From Glaciimonas sp. CA11.2 (GTDB taxonomy: Bacteria > Pseudomonadota > Gammaproteobacteria > Burkholderiales > Burkholderiaceae_D), in assembly GCF_034314045.1 (NCBI RefSeq), contig NZ_JAVIWL010000001.1:4526001-4590000 (forward strand): 64,000 bases of DNA, in the 5' to 3' direction. Under the pieces are notes generated by a model. The model had not been told where the DNA came from. It made no database searches and worked only from the letters and a program-made list of their open reading frames with translations. Positions 46,181 through 54,472 of this stretch are shown piece after piece. Position 1 is the stretch's first letter, and each line of letters starts with the position of its first letter. Both the position numbers and the translations under genes were made by a program.

Positions 46181-46524
46181 CTCTTCCCGTCCCCAATAAA
46201 AAGGGGAACGGGTTTAGTCGCTCGACATGTACAAGGCGCACGAACGGCTCAATGCCGCTTCTTAAGTGTGGCTCTTCCTTCGCTTGTCCTCAATGGGCGG
46301 TGGTGGTGGGGATACCTTCGGGTATGCCGGTAACCTTGTACGCTGGTCGACTAACCCCGCCATTTGCCGCCCACCCGTTTAGTCGCGGGCGCGGTGTAAC
46401 CGTACAAGGAAAAAATAATGCGAAGCACGATCACGTCCAAACCTCCCCGCTTCCAAACCTTCGAAGGCCAAACTAATCTGTCTAACGCATTAGTAGCGTT
46501 CGTTGGTGTATTCGAGCCAAAATC
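46181..46524 (+). mobile_element. ORF-less HEARO/omega-RNA-like IS200/IS605-type element
   Basis: Inferred compact element. It starts at the 5' hairpin of the structured RNA and ends just before ATGA at 46525-46528. Near the right end is a small hairpin (AACGC, loop ATTAGTA, GCGTT at 46487-46503 region) followed by about 25 bases to the junction, resembling a right end of IS200/IS605-type elements. HEARO elements are known, as I recall, to sit directly before ATGA or GTGA and often lack their IscB gene. The left boundary is approximate, and the 16 or so bases to its left would be the guide. No transposase or nuclease gene is present. Class assignment rests on structure and recalled similarity. 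Confidence 0.55.
46184..46413 (+). ncRNA. structured RNA resembling HEARO / IscB omega-RNA
   Basis: Stems read directly: CCCGT+CCCC with GGGG+ACGGG (46186-46194 / 46203-46212); CGGC/GCCG (46245-46248 / 46254-46257); ACAAGGCG with CGCTTGT (46231-46238 / 46281-46287); GGGCGG with CCGCCC (46295-46300 / 46367-46372); GGTGGGG with CCCCGCC (46305-46311 / 46355-46361); ATACC-UUCG-GGTAT (46312-46325). TTAGTCG (46214-46220) pairs with CGACTAA (46348-46354). GTACAAGG occurs at 46229-46236 and 46402-46409, both complementary to CCTTGTAC (46334-46341), and GTTTAGTCGC occurs at 46212 and 46377, so alternative or pseudoknotted pairings are possible. The length of about 225 bases fits omega-RNA scaffolds. 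A covariance-model search was not possible here. Confidence 0.6.
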
Positions 46525-46528
46525 ATGA
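46418..46528 (+). CDS. 36-codon ORF at the end of the omega-RNA-like element, stop overlapping next start
   Basis: ATG 46418 follows AAGGA (46406-46410) by seven bases, the best ribosome site in this region. The 36 codons end in TGA at 46526-46528, overlapping ATG 46525 of the next gene as ATGA. The peptide (MRSTITSKPPRFQTFEGQ at its start) has no recognised domain and is not an IscB N-terminus. Its likely role is to deliver ribosomes to the downstream start, or it may be meaningless sequence of the element's right end. Confidence 0.5.
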   Translation: MRSTITSKPPRFQTFEGQTNLSNALVAFVGVFEPKS

Positions 46529-46869
46529 ACAAGCAAACCAATCCTCCACAATCGCCGACTTCTGAAATCGAAGCATTTCATAAATCATTTTCCTGGTTGC
46601 TTCCTCAACATCGCGGTGATCGACATGCACAATTTTATGCCCTGACGGTCGATGTTTGCCAAGGTATAAAAACATGTATTGATCTGGCCCACTTCAGTAA
46701 CACTGATCGAGACAACGGGACGATGCCAACGCTGGATATTATGGACACCGAACACTTGTTGCGCCTCGCTATTTCGTCGTCTCATATGCTGGCGGAAATG
46801 GCAGCGGGTCGGATTGATCGGATCAATGACACCACGGTTTTTATGCGTGGCGACGACAAACCTTCATGA
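46525..46869 (+). CDS. small protein of unknown function
   Basis: A 114-residue protein that I do not recognise. It is soluble in look, with a Pro/Gln/Ser-rich start (NKQTNPPQSPTSEIEAFHKSF) and a helical second half (TEHLLRLAISSSHMLAEMAAGRIDRIND). It has its ATG inside the ATGA at the right junction of the omega-RNA-like element and no ribosome site of its own, so its native leader has been displaced. Translation could depend on the 36-codon ORF that overlaps its start. Confidence 0.6.
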   Translation: MNKQTNPPQSPTSEIEAFHKSFSWLLPQHRGDRHAQFYALTVDVCQGIKTCIDLAHFSNTDRDNGTMPTLDIMDTEHLLRLAISSSHMLAEMAAGRIDRINDTTVFMRGDDKPS

Positions 46870-46958
46870 TGGATGATCTTTAGCATTCGCGTGATTTTGT
46901 GAGGGATAGACATTCCGATACTTATCACGCGCTCTCGATGCATCCGAGCGATCAGGAT

Positions 46959-47870
46959 TCATTCAGATGCAACGAGCATAGGAAGCGCTATTGGCTCAGC
47001 CAAAAATTCCTCGATCGTCGCGGCCAGCAATTGGGGCTGATCGTGATGCATCATATGTCCCGCATCGGCGATTGAGACAAAGCGAACGTCATTAATGCAC
47101 GCCATGCGCCGGTCAATTTCTGCGCGTATCGCTTCCTTGCCACCCCAAGACTGCCAAATAGCCGTCTCTGCGGCCTCCACACACAACACCGGTGCGGTGA
47201 TGCGCCGCCAACAAGCCAGTAACTCTTCGACTTTCGGTAATACTGGATTCACAAGCCTGTGAGCCGGATCGCCTGCAATTTCCCATTTCCCAGGACTGGT
47301 CTCAGAGGCCCAATAACCAGAAAGAAAATCGGCACGCGCATTCGTTAGCCGTGGATTATTCTTTTTTAAACGCGCAGCAACTGCCGCCTGCGTGGGGTAA
47401 GTCTGCATGGTGGGCTTGAGCTGTAACGCATCAAGCCAGTTAGCGTAACGCAGAGGTGCCTGTTCTGGCTGCGTTACGCCAAGACCGAATCCCTCCAGAT
47501 TAATTAATTTACGAATCCGCTGTGGTCGCACGCCAGCATATAGTCCTGCGACGTTTCCACCCATGCTATGACCGAGCAAGTTGACCGGTTCATCTCCCGC
47601 ATAATGCAGCAAAATAGCGTCAAGGTCCGCCAGATAATCTGGAAACCAATACACATCGGCCGGCCCGTATTGGGTTAGACCAAAGCCGCGCCAGTCGGGT
47701 GCGATGACTTGCCAATCTTGCGCAAGTTGATCAACGACAAATTGAAAAGATGCTGAGACATCCATCCAGCCATGCAACATAAATAACAACGGTGCATCGG
47801 GTGATCCCCATCGCCGAATGTGATAACGAAGGCCGCGAATGTGAATGAAATCCGATTGGGAAGTCTTCAT
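46959..47870 (-). CDS. alpha/beta-hydrolase
   Basis: A 303-residue cytoplasmic alpha/beta-hydrolase of the epoxide-hydrolase/haloalkane-dehalogenase-like branch. Oxyanion motif LHGWMDVSASF, nucleophile Ser102 in LLGHSMGGNVAG and base His272 in ADAGHMMHHDQP are visible; the acid is probably in the APVLCVEAAET strand region. A Ser nucleophile, not Asp, points to an esterase/lipase-type reaction. Substrate unknown. ATG 47870. Single gene, leftward. Confidence 0.85.
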   Translation of the reverse strand: MKTSQSDFIHIRGLRYHIRRWGSPDAPLLFMLHGWMDVSASFQFVVDQLAQDWQVIAPDWRGFGLTQYGPADVYWFPDYLADLDAILLHYAGDEPVNLLGHSMGGNVAGLYAGVRPQRIRKLINLEGFGLGVTQPEQAPLRYANWLDALQLKPTMQTYPTQAAVAARLKKNNPRLTNARADFLSGYWASETSPGKWEIAGDPAHRLVNPVLPKVEELLACWRRITAPVLCVEAAETAIWQSWGGKEAIRAEIDRRMACINDVRFVSIADAGHMMHHDQPQLLAATIEEFLAEPIALPMLVASE

Positions 47871-47996
47871 GGTTGAGTCATTGTTTGATTCCTGCTACTT
47901 TAATCGTATGTTTGATGGATGGATGTGCTGTTGAATTATAGACTTATTCACAACTACTTAAACTGAGCTAGTAATAATGGCTACTTCGATTGGTGC

Positions 47997-49022
47997 TCAT
48001 GGAAGAAATTGATCAATATCAAAGGAAGAACGTCGACCCAGATCATCAAATTTTCCCGCCAGCCAGATACCTGCTTGTTGACGACCAGCATCGCGCAATG
48101 CGTTGATAAAAGATGCCTTTATGTTGAGTTTGCTGGAGACACTTAAATGGCTCATCAAATCGTCTGCATCGATTAAATGCATATTGAGATTTTTGAGACG
48201 CTGCTCAAGTTTACCGCTGGCCTCCGGATCATCCTCAATATTGCGTCTGGCAAGCGCAATACCACCTAATTCAGTAAAAAAGGCGGAACTAAAACTGATT
48301 TCCGTCAGCCTCTGCCCGATTTCATCGGAGGTGGTTGGCGTTTTGGGACGTCGGAAAGGATGCAACAAAACGACCATAATATCTGGCGAGGTGCATAGAT
48401 GCAGTAACGGAAAAATAGGCGGATTAGCGGTAAGCCCACCATCCCAATATGCTTCACCATCGATCTTTATCGCATGATGCATGGACGGCAGGCAAGCAGA
48501 CGCCAACAATGCGTCCAGACTGAGGTCGTGATTGCGAAATATTTTTAATGTGCCGGAGCTGACTTGTGTCGCGGCTACAAACAGTTTGATCGTTCCATGC
48601 GAACGCAGTCGATCAAAATCAATCTGCTTTACCAGAATGTCGCGAAGTGGATTAAGATCAAAAGGATTAAATTGATACGGGGAAAATAACCGCATCATTG
48701 AAAAAAAGCCCTTCATGACGGCAGTCGAGGACGCTTGTCGGGCAATTGCTCTGTCGCTTAACGCATGATGCGGCATGAAGGTGAAAAGGTCGTTAGTGCT
48801 GACACTATCCCAAAAGTCGGATAAAGCCTGACGCGCACCATCCCGACCTCCAACAGCGAAACCATGACTCATCACGACCGCATTCATAGCCCCCGCACTG
48901 GCACCGCTGACGCCCTCAATTTCGACCCTTCCATCTTCAAGCAGTCGATCCAATACTCCCCATGTGAAGGCCCCGTGCGATCCTCCTCCCTGCAATGCCA
49001 ATGTGACAGTTTTGTTTTGCAT
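47997..49022 (-). CDS. patatin-like phospholipase family protein
   Basis: A 341-residue Ser-Asp dyad lipid acyl hydrolase. The glycine-rich oxyanion loop QGGGSHGAFTWGVLDRLLED, nucleophile Ser42 in SGASAGAMNA and Asp194 in WDGGLTANPP are all present. No signal peptide, so probably cytoplasmic; the family includes RssA-like proteins and host-directed effectors such as ExoU, but this one has neither extra domains nor an obvious secretion signal. ATG 49022. Confidence 0.9.
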   Translation of the reverse strand: MQNKTVTLALQGGGSHGAFTWGVLDRLLEDGRVEIEGVSGASAGAMNAVVMSHGFAVGGRDGARQALSDFWDSVSTNDLFTFMPHHALSDRAIARQASSTAVMKGFFSMMRLFSPYQFNPFDLNPLRDILVKQIDFDRLRSHGTIKLFVAATQVSSGTLKIFRNHDLSLDALLASACLPSMHHAIKIDGEAYWDGGLTANPPIFPLLHLCTSPDIMVVLLHPFRRPKTPTTSDEIGQRLTEISFSSAFFTELGGIALARRNIEDDPEASGKLEQRLKNLNMHLIDADDLMSHLSVSSKLNIKASFINALRDAGRQQAGIWLAGKFDDLGRRSSFDIDQFLP

Positions 49023-49200
49023 GATTTAAGGATCCTTGAGTAGTCTTATTAGGTAAACTATTGGTTAATAGCGATTATTGCAAGGCACTATTCTGAGTTC
49101 GTCCATATCCAATCGCACCAATCGCTCGCCATGTTTATCAGCGGCACGCAGTATACTAAGATCCTTTTATATCTATAGCCGTTTCCGGACAGACAAGATC

Positions 49201-49545
49201 ATGATGACTTTACCAGTATGCCCAAAATGCAATTCCGAATTTACCTACGAGGATGGTGCGCTTTACATCTGTCCGGAATGTGCACATGAATGGCCGGCAA
49301 ATGCCAACGCGGAGTCGATAGAAGAGAATGACAAAGTCTACCGTGACTCGGCAGGAAATATTTTACAAGACGGTGACACGGTGAGCATCATCAAGGATTT
49401 AAAACTAAAAGGCTCCGGTGGAACACTCAAGATGGGAACCAAAGTAAAGAATATTCGCCTGGTCGATAGCGACCATGACATCGACTGCAAAATTGATGGT
49501 TTTGGTGCCATGAGTCTAAAATCAGAGTTTGTTAAAAAGGTGTAA
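49201..49545 (+). CDS. yjdM: PhnA/YjdM zinc-ribbon protein
   Basis: A 114-residue protein with an N-terminal zinc ribbon ([27 protein letters not shown]) and a C-terminal KOW/SH3-like barrel ([35 protein letters not shown]). This matches E. coli YjdM (formerly PhnA), which despite the old name is not needed for phosphonate breakdown; the role is unknown. ATG 49201 gives the standard N-terminus; the frame is open further upstream without similarity. A second ATG follows directly. Confidence 0.93.
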   Translation: MMTLPVCPKCNSEFTYEDGALYICPECAHEWPANANAESIEENDKVYRDSAGNILQDGDTVSIIKDLKLKGSGGTLKMGTKVKNIRLVDSDHDIDCKIDGFGAMSLKSEFVKKV

Positions 49546-50054
49546 GTTTGTGACGCGTGGACGAACTAACCGTCAGCAAGTTTGGCCCATGATTAACGCT
49601 CAAATTATCATAAGCAGGATTTTTAATATAGCTCTTACGAACTAACCCGTTGAAGATCATGGTCAATTGACGCCTGATTAAAGCCAAATGATCTATAACA
49701 AGGTCAATCAATCAAAGCCTTTAGAATCCGATAGAGCATTTATATTACACATCTACCGGGGCGTCTGCCGCTTTTCTGATTAACATAAAATATGTCGTCA
49801 AACGTGTCCTAAAATGCATCAAATGTAGACTTTCTGACTTACTGGATAATTTAGGAAAATAGGCTATGTCGGGAATCATTGTTTCACAACAACGAAACAT
49901 CACATAAATAGCTAAAAGAACACAAAAAAAGCCTATATAAACATGATTTTACTTTCTGTTTAAGTAGCTTAACGGAAACACTATACAATCTTTAACAGCT
50001 TATATGCAGAGTTGTGTTGTTCACCTGGTATAGAAATTTTCGGAAAGAAAAATC
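49546..50054. other. long AT-rich intergenic region before the TetR gene
   Basis: About 509 bases with no supported gene. TATACAAT near 49982 could be part of a promoter for the TetR gene. No clear palindromic operator for autoregulation was found by eye. Confidence 0.35.
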
Positions 50055-50738
50055 ATGGAACAAAAGGTGCCACGCCGTACAAGGGAAAAAATTCTGGAAC
50101 TGTCGTTACGGCTTTTCAACGAATTCGGTGAACCCAATATCACGACCACTATCATTGCCGACGAGATGAAAATTTCGCCAGGAAATTTGTACTATCACTT
50201 CCGCAATAAAGACGACATCGTCAATTCGATTTTCGTGACGTTCGAGGAAGAAATGAGTCGTATGCTGACCGTACCGCCAGGCGGTAGGCCGACCATGCAG
50301 AACGTCTGGAAGTATCTCCATTTAATGTTCGAACTGATTTGGCGCTATCGATTTTTTTATCGTGATCTAAGCGATTTATTGTCACGTAACCGCACTTTAG
50401 AACTCCAGTTCAAAGTGATCTTCGGCCATAAAATTAAGGTAGTAAAACAACTTTGCCAAGGCTTACAGCAAGAGAACACCCTCGCAGTCAACGCTATTGA
50501 AATCGATACTCTCTCGACCAACATGGTCGTCACCGCCAGTTACTGGTTGTCCTATCAATATGTATTGAATCCACGTAAATATACCGAGCAAGCGGTTGTC
50601 GAAAAAGCACTCGCCAGCGGTTGTTATCAGGTTCTGTCTTTAATGCATCCGTATTTGCGTGGTGAAACCCTTCAGCAATTTGAAGAGCTCACCGCGAAAT
50701 ATTTGAAGGAAAATGGTGACGTTCCCCCACCTTCTTAA
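50055..50738 (+). CDS. TetR/AcrR family transcriptional regulator
   Basis: A 227-residue regulator with an N-terminal TetR helix-turn-helix (TREKILELSLRLFNEFGEPNITTTIIADEM, ISPGNLYYHFRNKDDIVNSIF; residues 8-58). The C-terminal all-helical domain is of the uncharacterised Burkholderiales type with aromatic-rich WRYRFFYRDLSDLLSRN. Ligand and targets are unknown. ATG 50055 follows GGAAAG. The LOG-family gene begins 36 bases later on the same strand and may be cotranscribed. Confidence 0.92.
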   Translation: MEQKVPRRTREKILELSLRLFNEFGEPNITTTIIADEMKISPGNLYYHFRNKDDIVNSIFVTFEEEMSRMLTVPPGGRPTMQNVWKYLHLMFELIWRYRFFYRDLSDLLSRNRTLELQFKVIFGHKIKVVKQLCQGLQQENTLAVNAIEIDTLSTNMVVTASYWLSYQYVLNPRKYTEQAVVEKALASGCYQVLSLMHPYLRGETLQQFEELTAKYLKENGDVPPPS

Positions 50739-50774
50739 TAAAAAAATAGTCTCTCTTTTACTAACGATCAAAAA

Positions 50775-51371
50775 ATGACATCACTTCGGATTAAATCACT
50801 TTGCATTTATTGCGGCTCTTCACCGGGATCATCTCCTCTTTACGCACAAGCAGCGCGTTCGCTTGCGCAACAAATGGTCGATGACAATATTGCGTTGGTA
50901 TATGGCGGTGGCAACGTGGGATTGATGGGCGTCATCGCTGACGAAGTAATACGGCTTGGAGGCGTTGCCACCGGCGTCATTCCAATGGCCTTGATGGAGA
51001 AAGAACTTGGACACACAGGCCTGACAAAACTACACATTGTCAAAGACATGCACGAACGCAAGGCGATGATGGCAGAGTTATCCGATGGTTTTATCGCGAT
51101 GCCGGGCGGAATTGGTACGCTGGAAGAATTATTTGAGGTCTTTACTTGGGCGCAACTAGGCTTTCATCAAAAACCGATCGGTCTGTTAAATGTAACCGGC
51201 TTTTACGATGGCCTCATCGCATTTATTCAGCATATGGTATCCCAACGCTTTCTTAAAGCAGAACAGGCAGACATGCTCATCAATGCACCTGATGGCGCTG
51301 CATTGTTGGCGCGTTTTAAGGCATTTGTTCCAACCAATGTGCCAAAGTGGTTGGACCGCACGACGATTTAG
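50775..51371 (+). CDS. LOG family protein (nucleotide 5'-monophosphate phosphoribohydrolase)
   Basis: A 198-residue Rossmann-like protein of the LONELY GUY family (TIGR00730). The signature PGGIGTLEELFEVFTWAQLG and the upstream YGGGNVGLMGVIAD are intact, with DMHERKAMM between. Family members split N-glycosidic bonds of AMP or cytokinin-type nucleotides, releasing the base. In bacteria the physiological substrate is usually unclear. ATG 50775. Confidence 0.93.
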   Translation: MTSLRIKSLCIYCGSSPGSSPLYAQAARSLAQQMVDDNIALVYGGGNVGLMGVIADEVIRLGGVATGVIPMALMEKELGHTGLTKLHIVKDMHERKAMMAELSDGFIAMPGGIGTLEELFEVFTWAQLGFHQKPIGLLNVTGFYDGLIAFIQHMVSQRFLKAEQADMLINAPDGAALLARFKAFVPTNVPKWLDRTTI

Positions 51372-51447
51372 TCACCGCTTCCAATGATCAAAAAGAGTGC
51401 ACGCTGATTGCGAAAATTATCAAGGCAAACGGCAAAGATTCATCCAT

Positions 51448-51484
51448 AAAAAAAGCCACGAAACCTTATTGGTCTTGTGGCTTT
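51448..51484. terminator. bidirectional terminator candidate between convergent genes
   Basis: AAAGCCACGAAACC (51452-51465), loop TTATT, GGTCTTGTGGCTTT (51471-51484), two mismatches. On the minus strand it is followed by a run of T, so it best terminates the leftward PLP-enzyme gene that ends 50 bases away. Confidence 0.7.
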
Positions 51485-51533
51485 CAGCCTCATAGCATGA
51501 AGACAGTTTTCAGCATAAATAGTGAAAAGACGA

Positions 51534-52784
51534 TTAGTGATCCAATGCCTGCTTAAAATCAGCCACTAAATCTTCCGTATCTTCAATCCCAATCGATACC
51601 CGAATCAACGACTCTGAAATTCCCATCCGCGCACGTGCTTCAGGGCCCATTTCATAAAAAATTGTATGCGCAACAGGCAACACCAAGGTGCGATTATCAC
51701 CTAAATGTGTCGCAGAAATACCCAATTTCATACGATTCAGATATTCAAAACAATCAATCTCAGGCTTCAACTCAAAGCTAAGCAAGTAACCAAAGGAGCG
51801 AAACAATTCACTTGCAAGGGCATGTTGCGGGTGAGATTTCAAGCCTGGATAATGCACCACTGCAACCCGTGGATCGGCCTCCAACATTTGGGCCACGGCT
51901 AGTGCGTTCGCGCTACTGCGGTCCATTCGCAGTGCCATGGTTTCCGCACCGACGGCGATGTGATGGGCTGCTTCCGGACCAATTGCAGCACCGAAATCAC
52001 GTAAACTCTTTGCCCTGACTTGCGCCATTCCCCACTGCGCCGGGGGGAGTTTTTTATAGCTGGCCAGTATGTTCGGATATTGACTCCAGTCGAATAAACC
52101 AGTGTCAGTTAATGCGCCACCTAAAGCGTTACCATGACCACCGATCGATTTGGTCAACGAGTTAACCACCAGACTCGCTCCAACGATCTTTGGCTGAAAC
52201 AGGTACGGCGAAGTCATCGTGTTATCAACGACAAACAGAATCCCCCGAGCACGGCATAGCTCGCCGATGAGCTTTAAATCTGCAATCTGGGTACGTGGAT
52301 TGGCGACTGTTTCAACGAACACCAGGCGCGTATTAGCGGTCAGCGCGGCTTCAACCTGCGCAACAGCGGTGACGTCAACCATCGAAACATCAATGCCCTG
52401 CCCTTGAATCGTTTGCCATACGCTAGCAGTATTGCCGAACAAAAATGCCGTCGATACCACATGATCACCCGCACGCAGCAAGCTTTGCGCAACAGCGCCA
52501 ATCGCCGCCATGCCAGTGGCGAAACAGATGGTGGCGAAACCACCTTCCATTAAGTTGACTTTATCTTCCAACGCAGCGACGGTAGGATTGCCCTGCCGAC
52601 CATAGCGATAACCTTGTGCTCTGCCTTGAAAAACTTCGGCTAACTGACGCGCATCCTGGTAGCCGTAGGTCACTGAAGTATGTACCGGCTTATGTAAAGA
52701 ACCATGCTCTATGGTTTTTTGCCGATCCCCATGAACCACCGTAGTGGTAAACCCATAGGCATTTTTTTGCTCTGTTTTAGTCAT
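51534..52784 (-). CDS. cystathionine gamma-synthase family PLP enzyme
   Basis: A 416-residue trans-sulfuration enzyme, the second of its class here. PLP Lys is in NSLTKSIGGHGNALGG; other family blocks are HKPVHTSVTYGY, YRYGRQGNPTVAALE, CFATGMAAI and DNTMTSPYLFQP. The subgroup fits O-succinyl/acetylhomoserine sulfhydrylase or methionine gamma-lyase-like enzymes, and the place after purF is where metZ lies in many betaproteobacteria. The exact reaction (C-S bond synthesis or cleavage) cannot be decided. ATG 52784. Confidence 0.85.
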   Translation of the reverse strand: MTKTEQKNAYGFTTTVVHGDRQKTIEHGSLHKPVHTSVTYGYQDARQLAEVFQGRAQGYRYGRQGNPTVAALEDKVNLMEGGFATICFATGMAAIGAVAQSLLRAGDHVVSTAFLFGNTASVWQTIQGQGIDVSMVDVTAVAQVEAALTANTRLVFVETVANPRTQIADLKLIGELCRARGILFVVDNTMTSPYLFQPKIVGASLVVNSLTKSIGGHGNALGGALTDTGLFDWSQYPNILASYKKLPPAQWGMAQVRAKSLRDFGAAIGPEAAHHIAVGAETMALRMDRSSANALAVAQMLEADPRVAVVHYPGLKSHPQHALASELFRSFGYLLSFELKPEIDCFEYLNRMKLGISATHLGDNRTLVLPVAHTIFYEMGPEARARMGISESLIRVSIGIEDTEDLVADFKQALDH

Positions 52785-52871
52785 GATCTACAACCATTTC
52801 CAGTTTATTCTCGTCACCAACATGGACAAACAACATCTGTCCGCCCATTGCGAACAGATTTTTTGTCTGTA

Positions 52872-54383
52872 TTAGTCGAAATTGGCAAGATTCAGTTGGG
52901 AACGCACACCATCTTCGATTTCCGCTTTTGGATTGTTACGCACAAATTCAATATGATCCAAATAGTCACGAGAGATATCGCCAGTAATGTAGTGACCGTC
53001 GAAACAGGAAGCCTCGAAATTTTTCAGCGCTGGATTGACATCTGAAATTGACCGCTTGAGTGCGTCAATATCCTGATACACCAAAGCATCCGCAGTAATT
53101 TCGCGACAAACTTCTTCGTCTGTACGACCATAAGCGATCAACTCGCCACGGGTCGGCATATCAATGCCATACACGTTTGGAAACTTTACCGGTGGCGCTG
53201 CTGAAGCAAAAATGACGCGCTTTGCACCAGAATCACGTGCCATTTGTACGATTTCGCGACTAGTAGTACCGCGCACAATAGAGTCATCGACCAACAGCAC
53301 AGTTTTGCCTTTAAATTCAGACCCGATGGCATTGAGCTTTTGGCGCACCGACTTCTTGCGAATCGCTTGTCCGGGCATCAAAAAGGTACGTCCAATGTAT
53401 CTATTTTTGATGAAACCTTCACGGTATTCAATGTTCAGTTTGAGTGCCAGTTGAATCGCCGCAGGGCGCGATGAATCAGGAATCGGCATAACCACATCAA
53501 TATCACCGCTGGAAAATTCGCGTTTGATCTTGTCGGCCAGGTATTCGCCCATTTTCAGACGGGTCGCATAAACTGATGCACCATCAATGATCGAATCGGG
53601 ACGTGCGAGATAGACGAACTCAAAGGCGCATGGATTTAAGGTTGGATTGTCTGCACATTGTTGATTGTACAAGTTTCCTTCTATATCGATAAATATCGCC
53701 TCACCCGGCACGACGTCACGCAAGAAGCGGAACCCCAAGCCTTCCAGCGCGACTGATTCGCTGGCGATGACGTATTCAGTGCCTTTTTCTGTCTCATTGA
53801 TCCCTATACATAATGGACGAATGCCATAAGGATCGCGGAATGCCAACAGGCCATGCCCGGCAATTTGGGCTACTACCGCATAAGAACCACGAACCCGTTG
53901 ATGAACAATAGCAACGGCTTTAAACAGCGCGTCTGGGTCAAGAGAGTATCCGATAGTCGCTTGCTGTATTTCATGCGCAAGCACGTTCAGCAAAACTTCC
54001 GTGTCAGAATCGGTGTTGATATGACGACGGTCATTTTTGAACATCTCAATTTTGAGTTGTTCAGCGTTAGTCAAATTGCCGTTATGGGCCAAAATGATAC
54101 CAAACGGCGCATTGACGTAAAACGGTTGCGCTTCTTCCGCGCTGGCGCTGCCAGCAGTTGGATAGCGCACTTGACCGATGCCGAAATTACCTGGCAAAGA
54201 CCGCATGTTTCTGGTCCGGAAAACATCCCGCACGAGGCCGTTGGCCTTGTGCATAAAAAATCCGTTACCGTGATTAGTTGCGATTCCCGCTGCATCCTGA
54301 CCACGATGCTGCAACAGCAGCAATGCATCGTAAATCAATTGATTGGCGGGGTTGTGAGAGGCGATGCCGACTATGCCACACAT
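52872..54383 (-). CDS. purF: amidophosphoribosyltransferase
   Basis: The first committed enzyme of purine synthesis, making 5-phosphoribosylamine from PRPP and glutamine. The 503-residue protein starts MCGIVGIASH; Cys2 becomes the N-terminal nucleophile after Met removal. The glutaminase domain (LLLQHRGQDAAGI) runs to about residue 230, and the phosphoribosyltransferase domain carries the PRPP motif TVLLVDDSIVRGTTSREIV. ATG 54383 has TAGGAG upstream. Follows cvpA as in E. coli. No PurR box was identified. Confidence 0.98.
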   Translation of the reverse strand: MCGIVGIASHNPANQLIYDALLLLQHRGQDAAGIATNHGNGFFMHKANGLVRDVFRTRNMRSLPGNFGIGQVRYPTAGSASAEEAQPFYVNAPFGIILAHNGNLTNAEQLKIEMFKNDRRHINTDSDTEVLLNVLAHEIQQATIGYSLDPDALFKAVAIVHQRVRGSYAVVAQIAGHGLLAFRDPYGIRPLCIGINETEKGTEYVIASESVALEGLGFRFLRDVVPGEAIFIDIEGNLYNQQCADNPTLNPCAFEFVYLARPDSIIDGASVYATRLKMGEYLADKIKREFSSGDIDVVMPIPDSSRPAAIQLALKLNIEYREGFIKNRYIGRTFLMPGQAIRKKSVRQKLNAIGSEFKGKTVLLVDDSIVRGTTSREIVQMARDSGAKRVIFASAAPPVKFPNVYGIDMPTRGELIAYGRTDEEVCREITADALVYQDIDALKRSISDVNPALKNFEASCFDGHYITGDISRDYLDHIEFVRNNPKAEIEDGVRSQLNLANFD

Positions 54384-54472
54384 GGTGGACTCCTAAACAA
54401 AACATTTCGAGGAAGCAATACAAGCTATGCAAATAATACAAATAATACAAATTACAAATTCAAAATTGGTGT

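Noticed and set aside
46181..46524. Retron msr-msd, tmRNA, RNase P or 6S RNA
   Set aside because: No reverse transcriptase nearby, and the conserved cores of tmRNA, RNase P and 6S are not seen; the stem layout and ATGA junction fit HEARO/omega-RNA better.
47997..49022. ExoU-like secreted toxin
   Set aside because: It has only the patatin domain with no secretion signal, chaperone gene or membrane-localisation domain.
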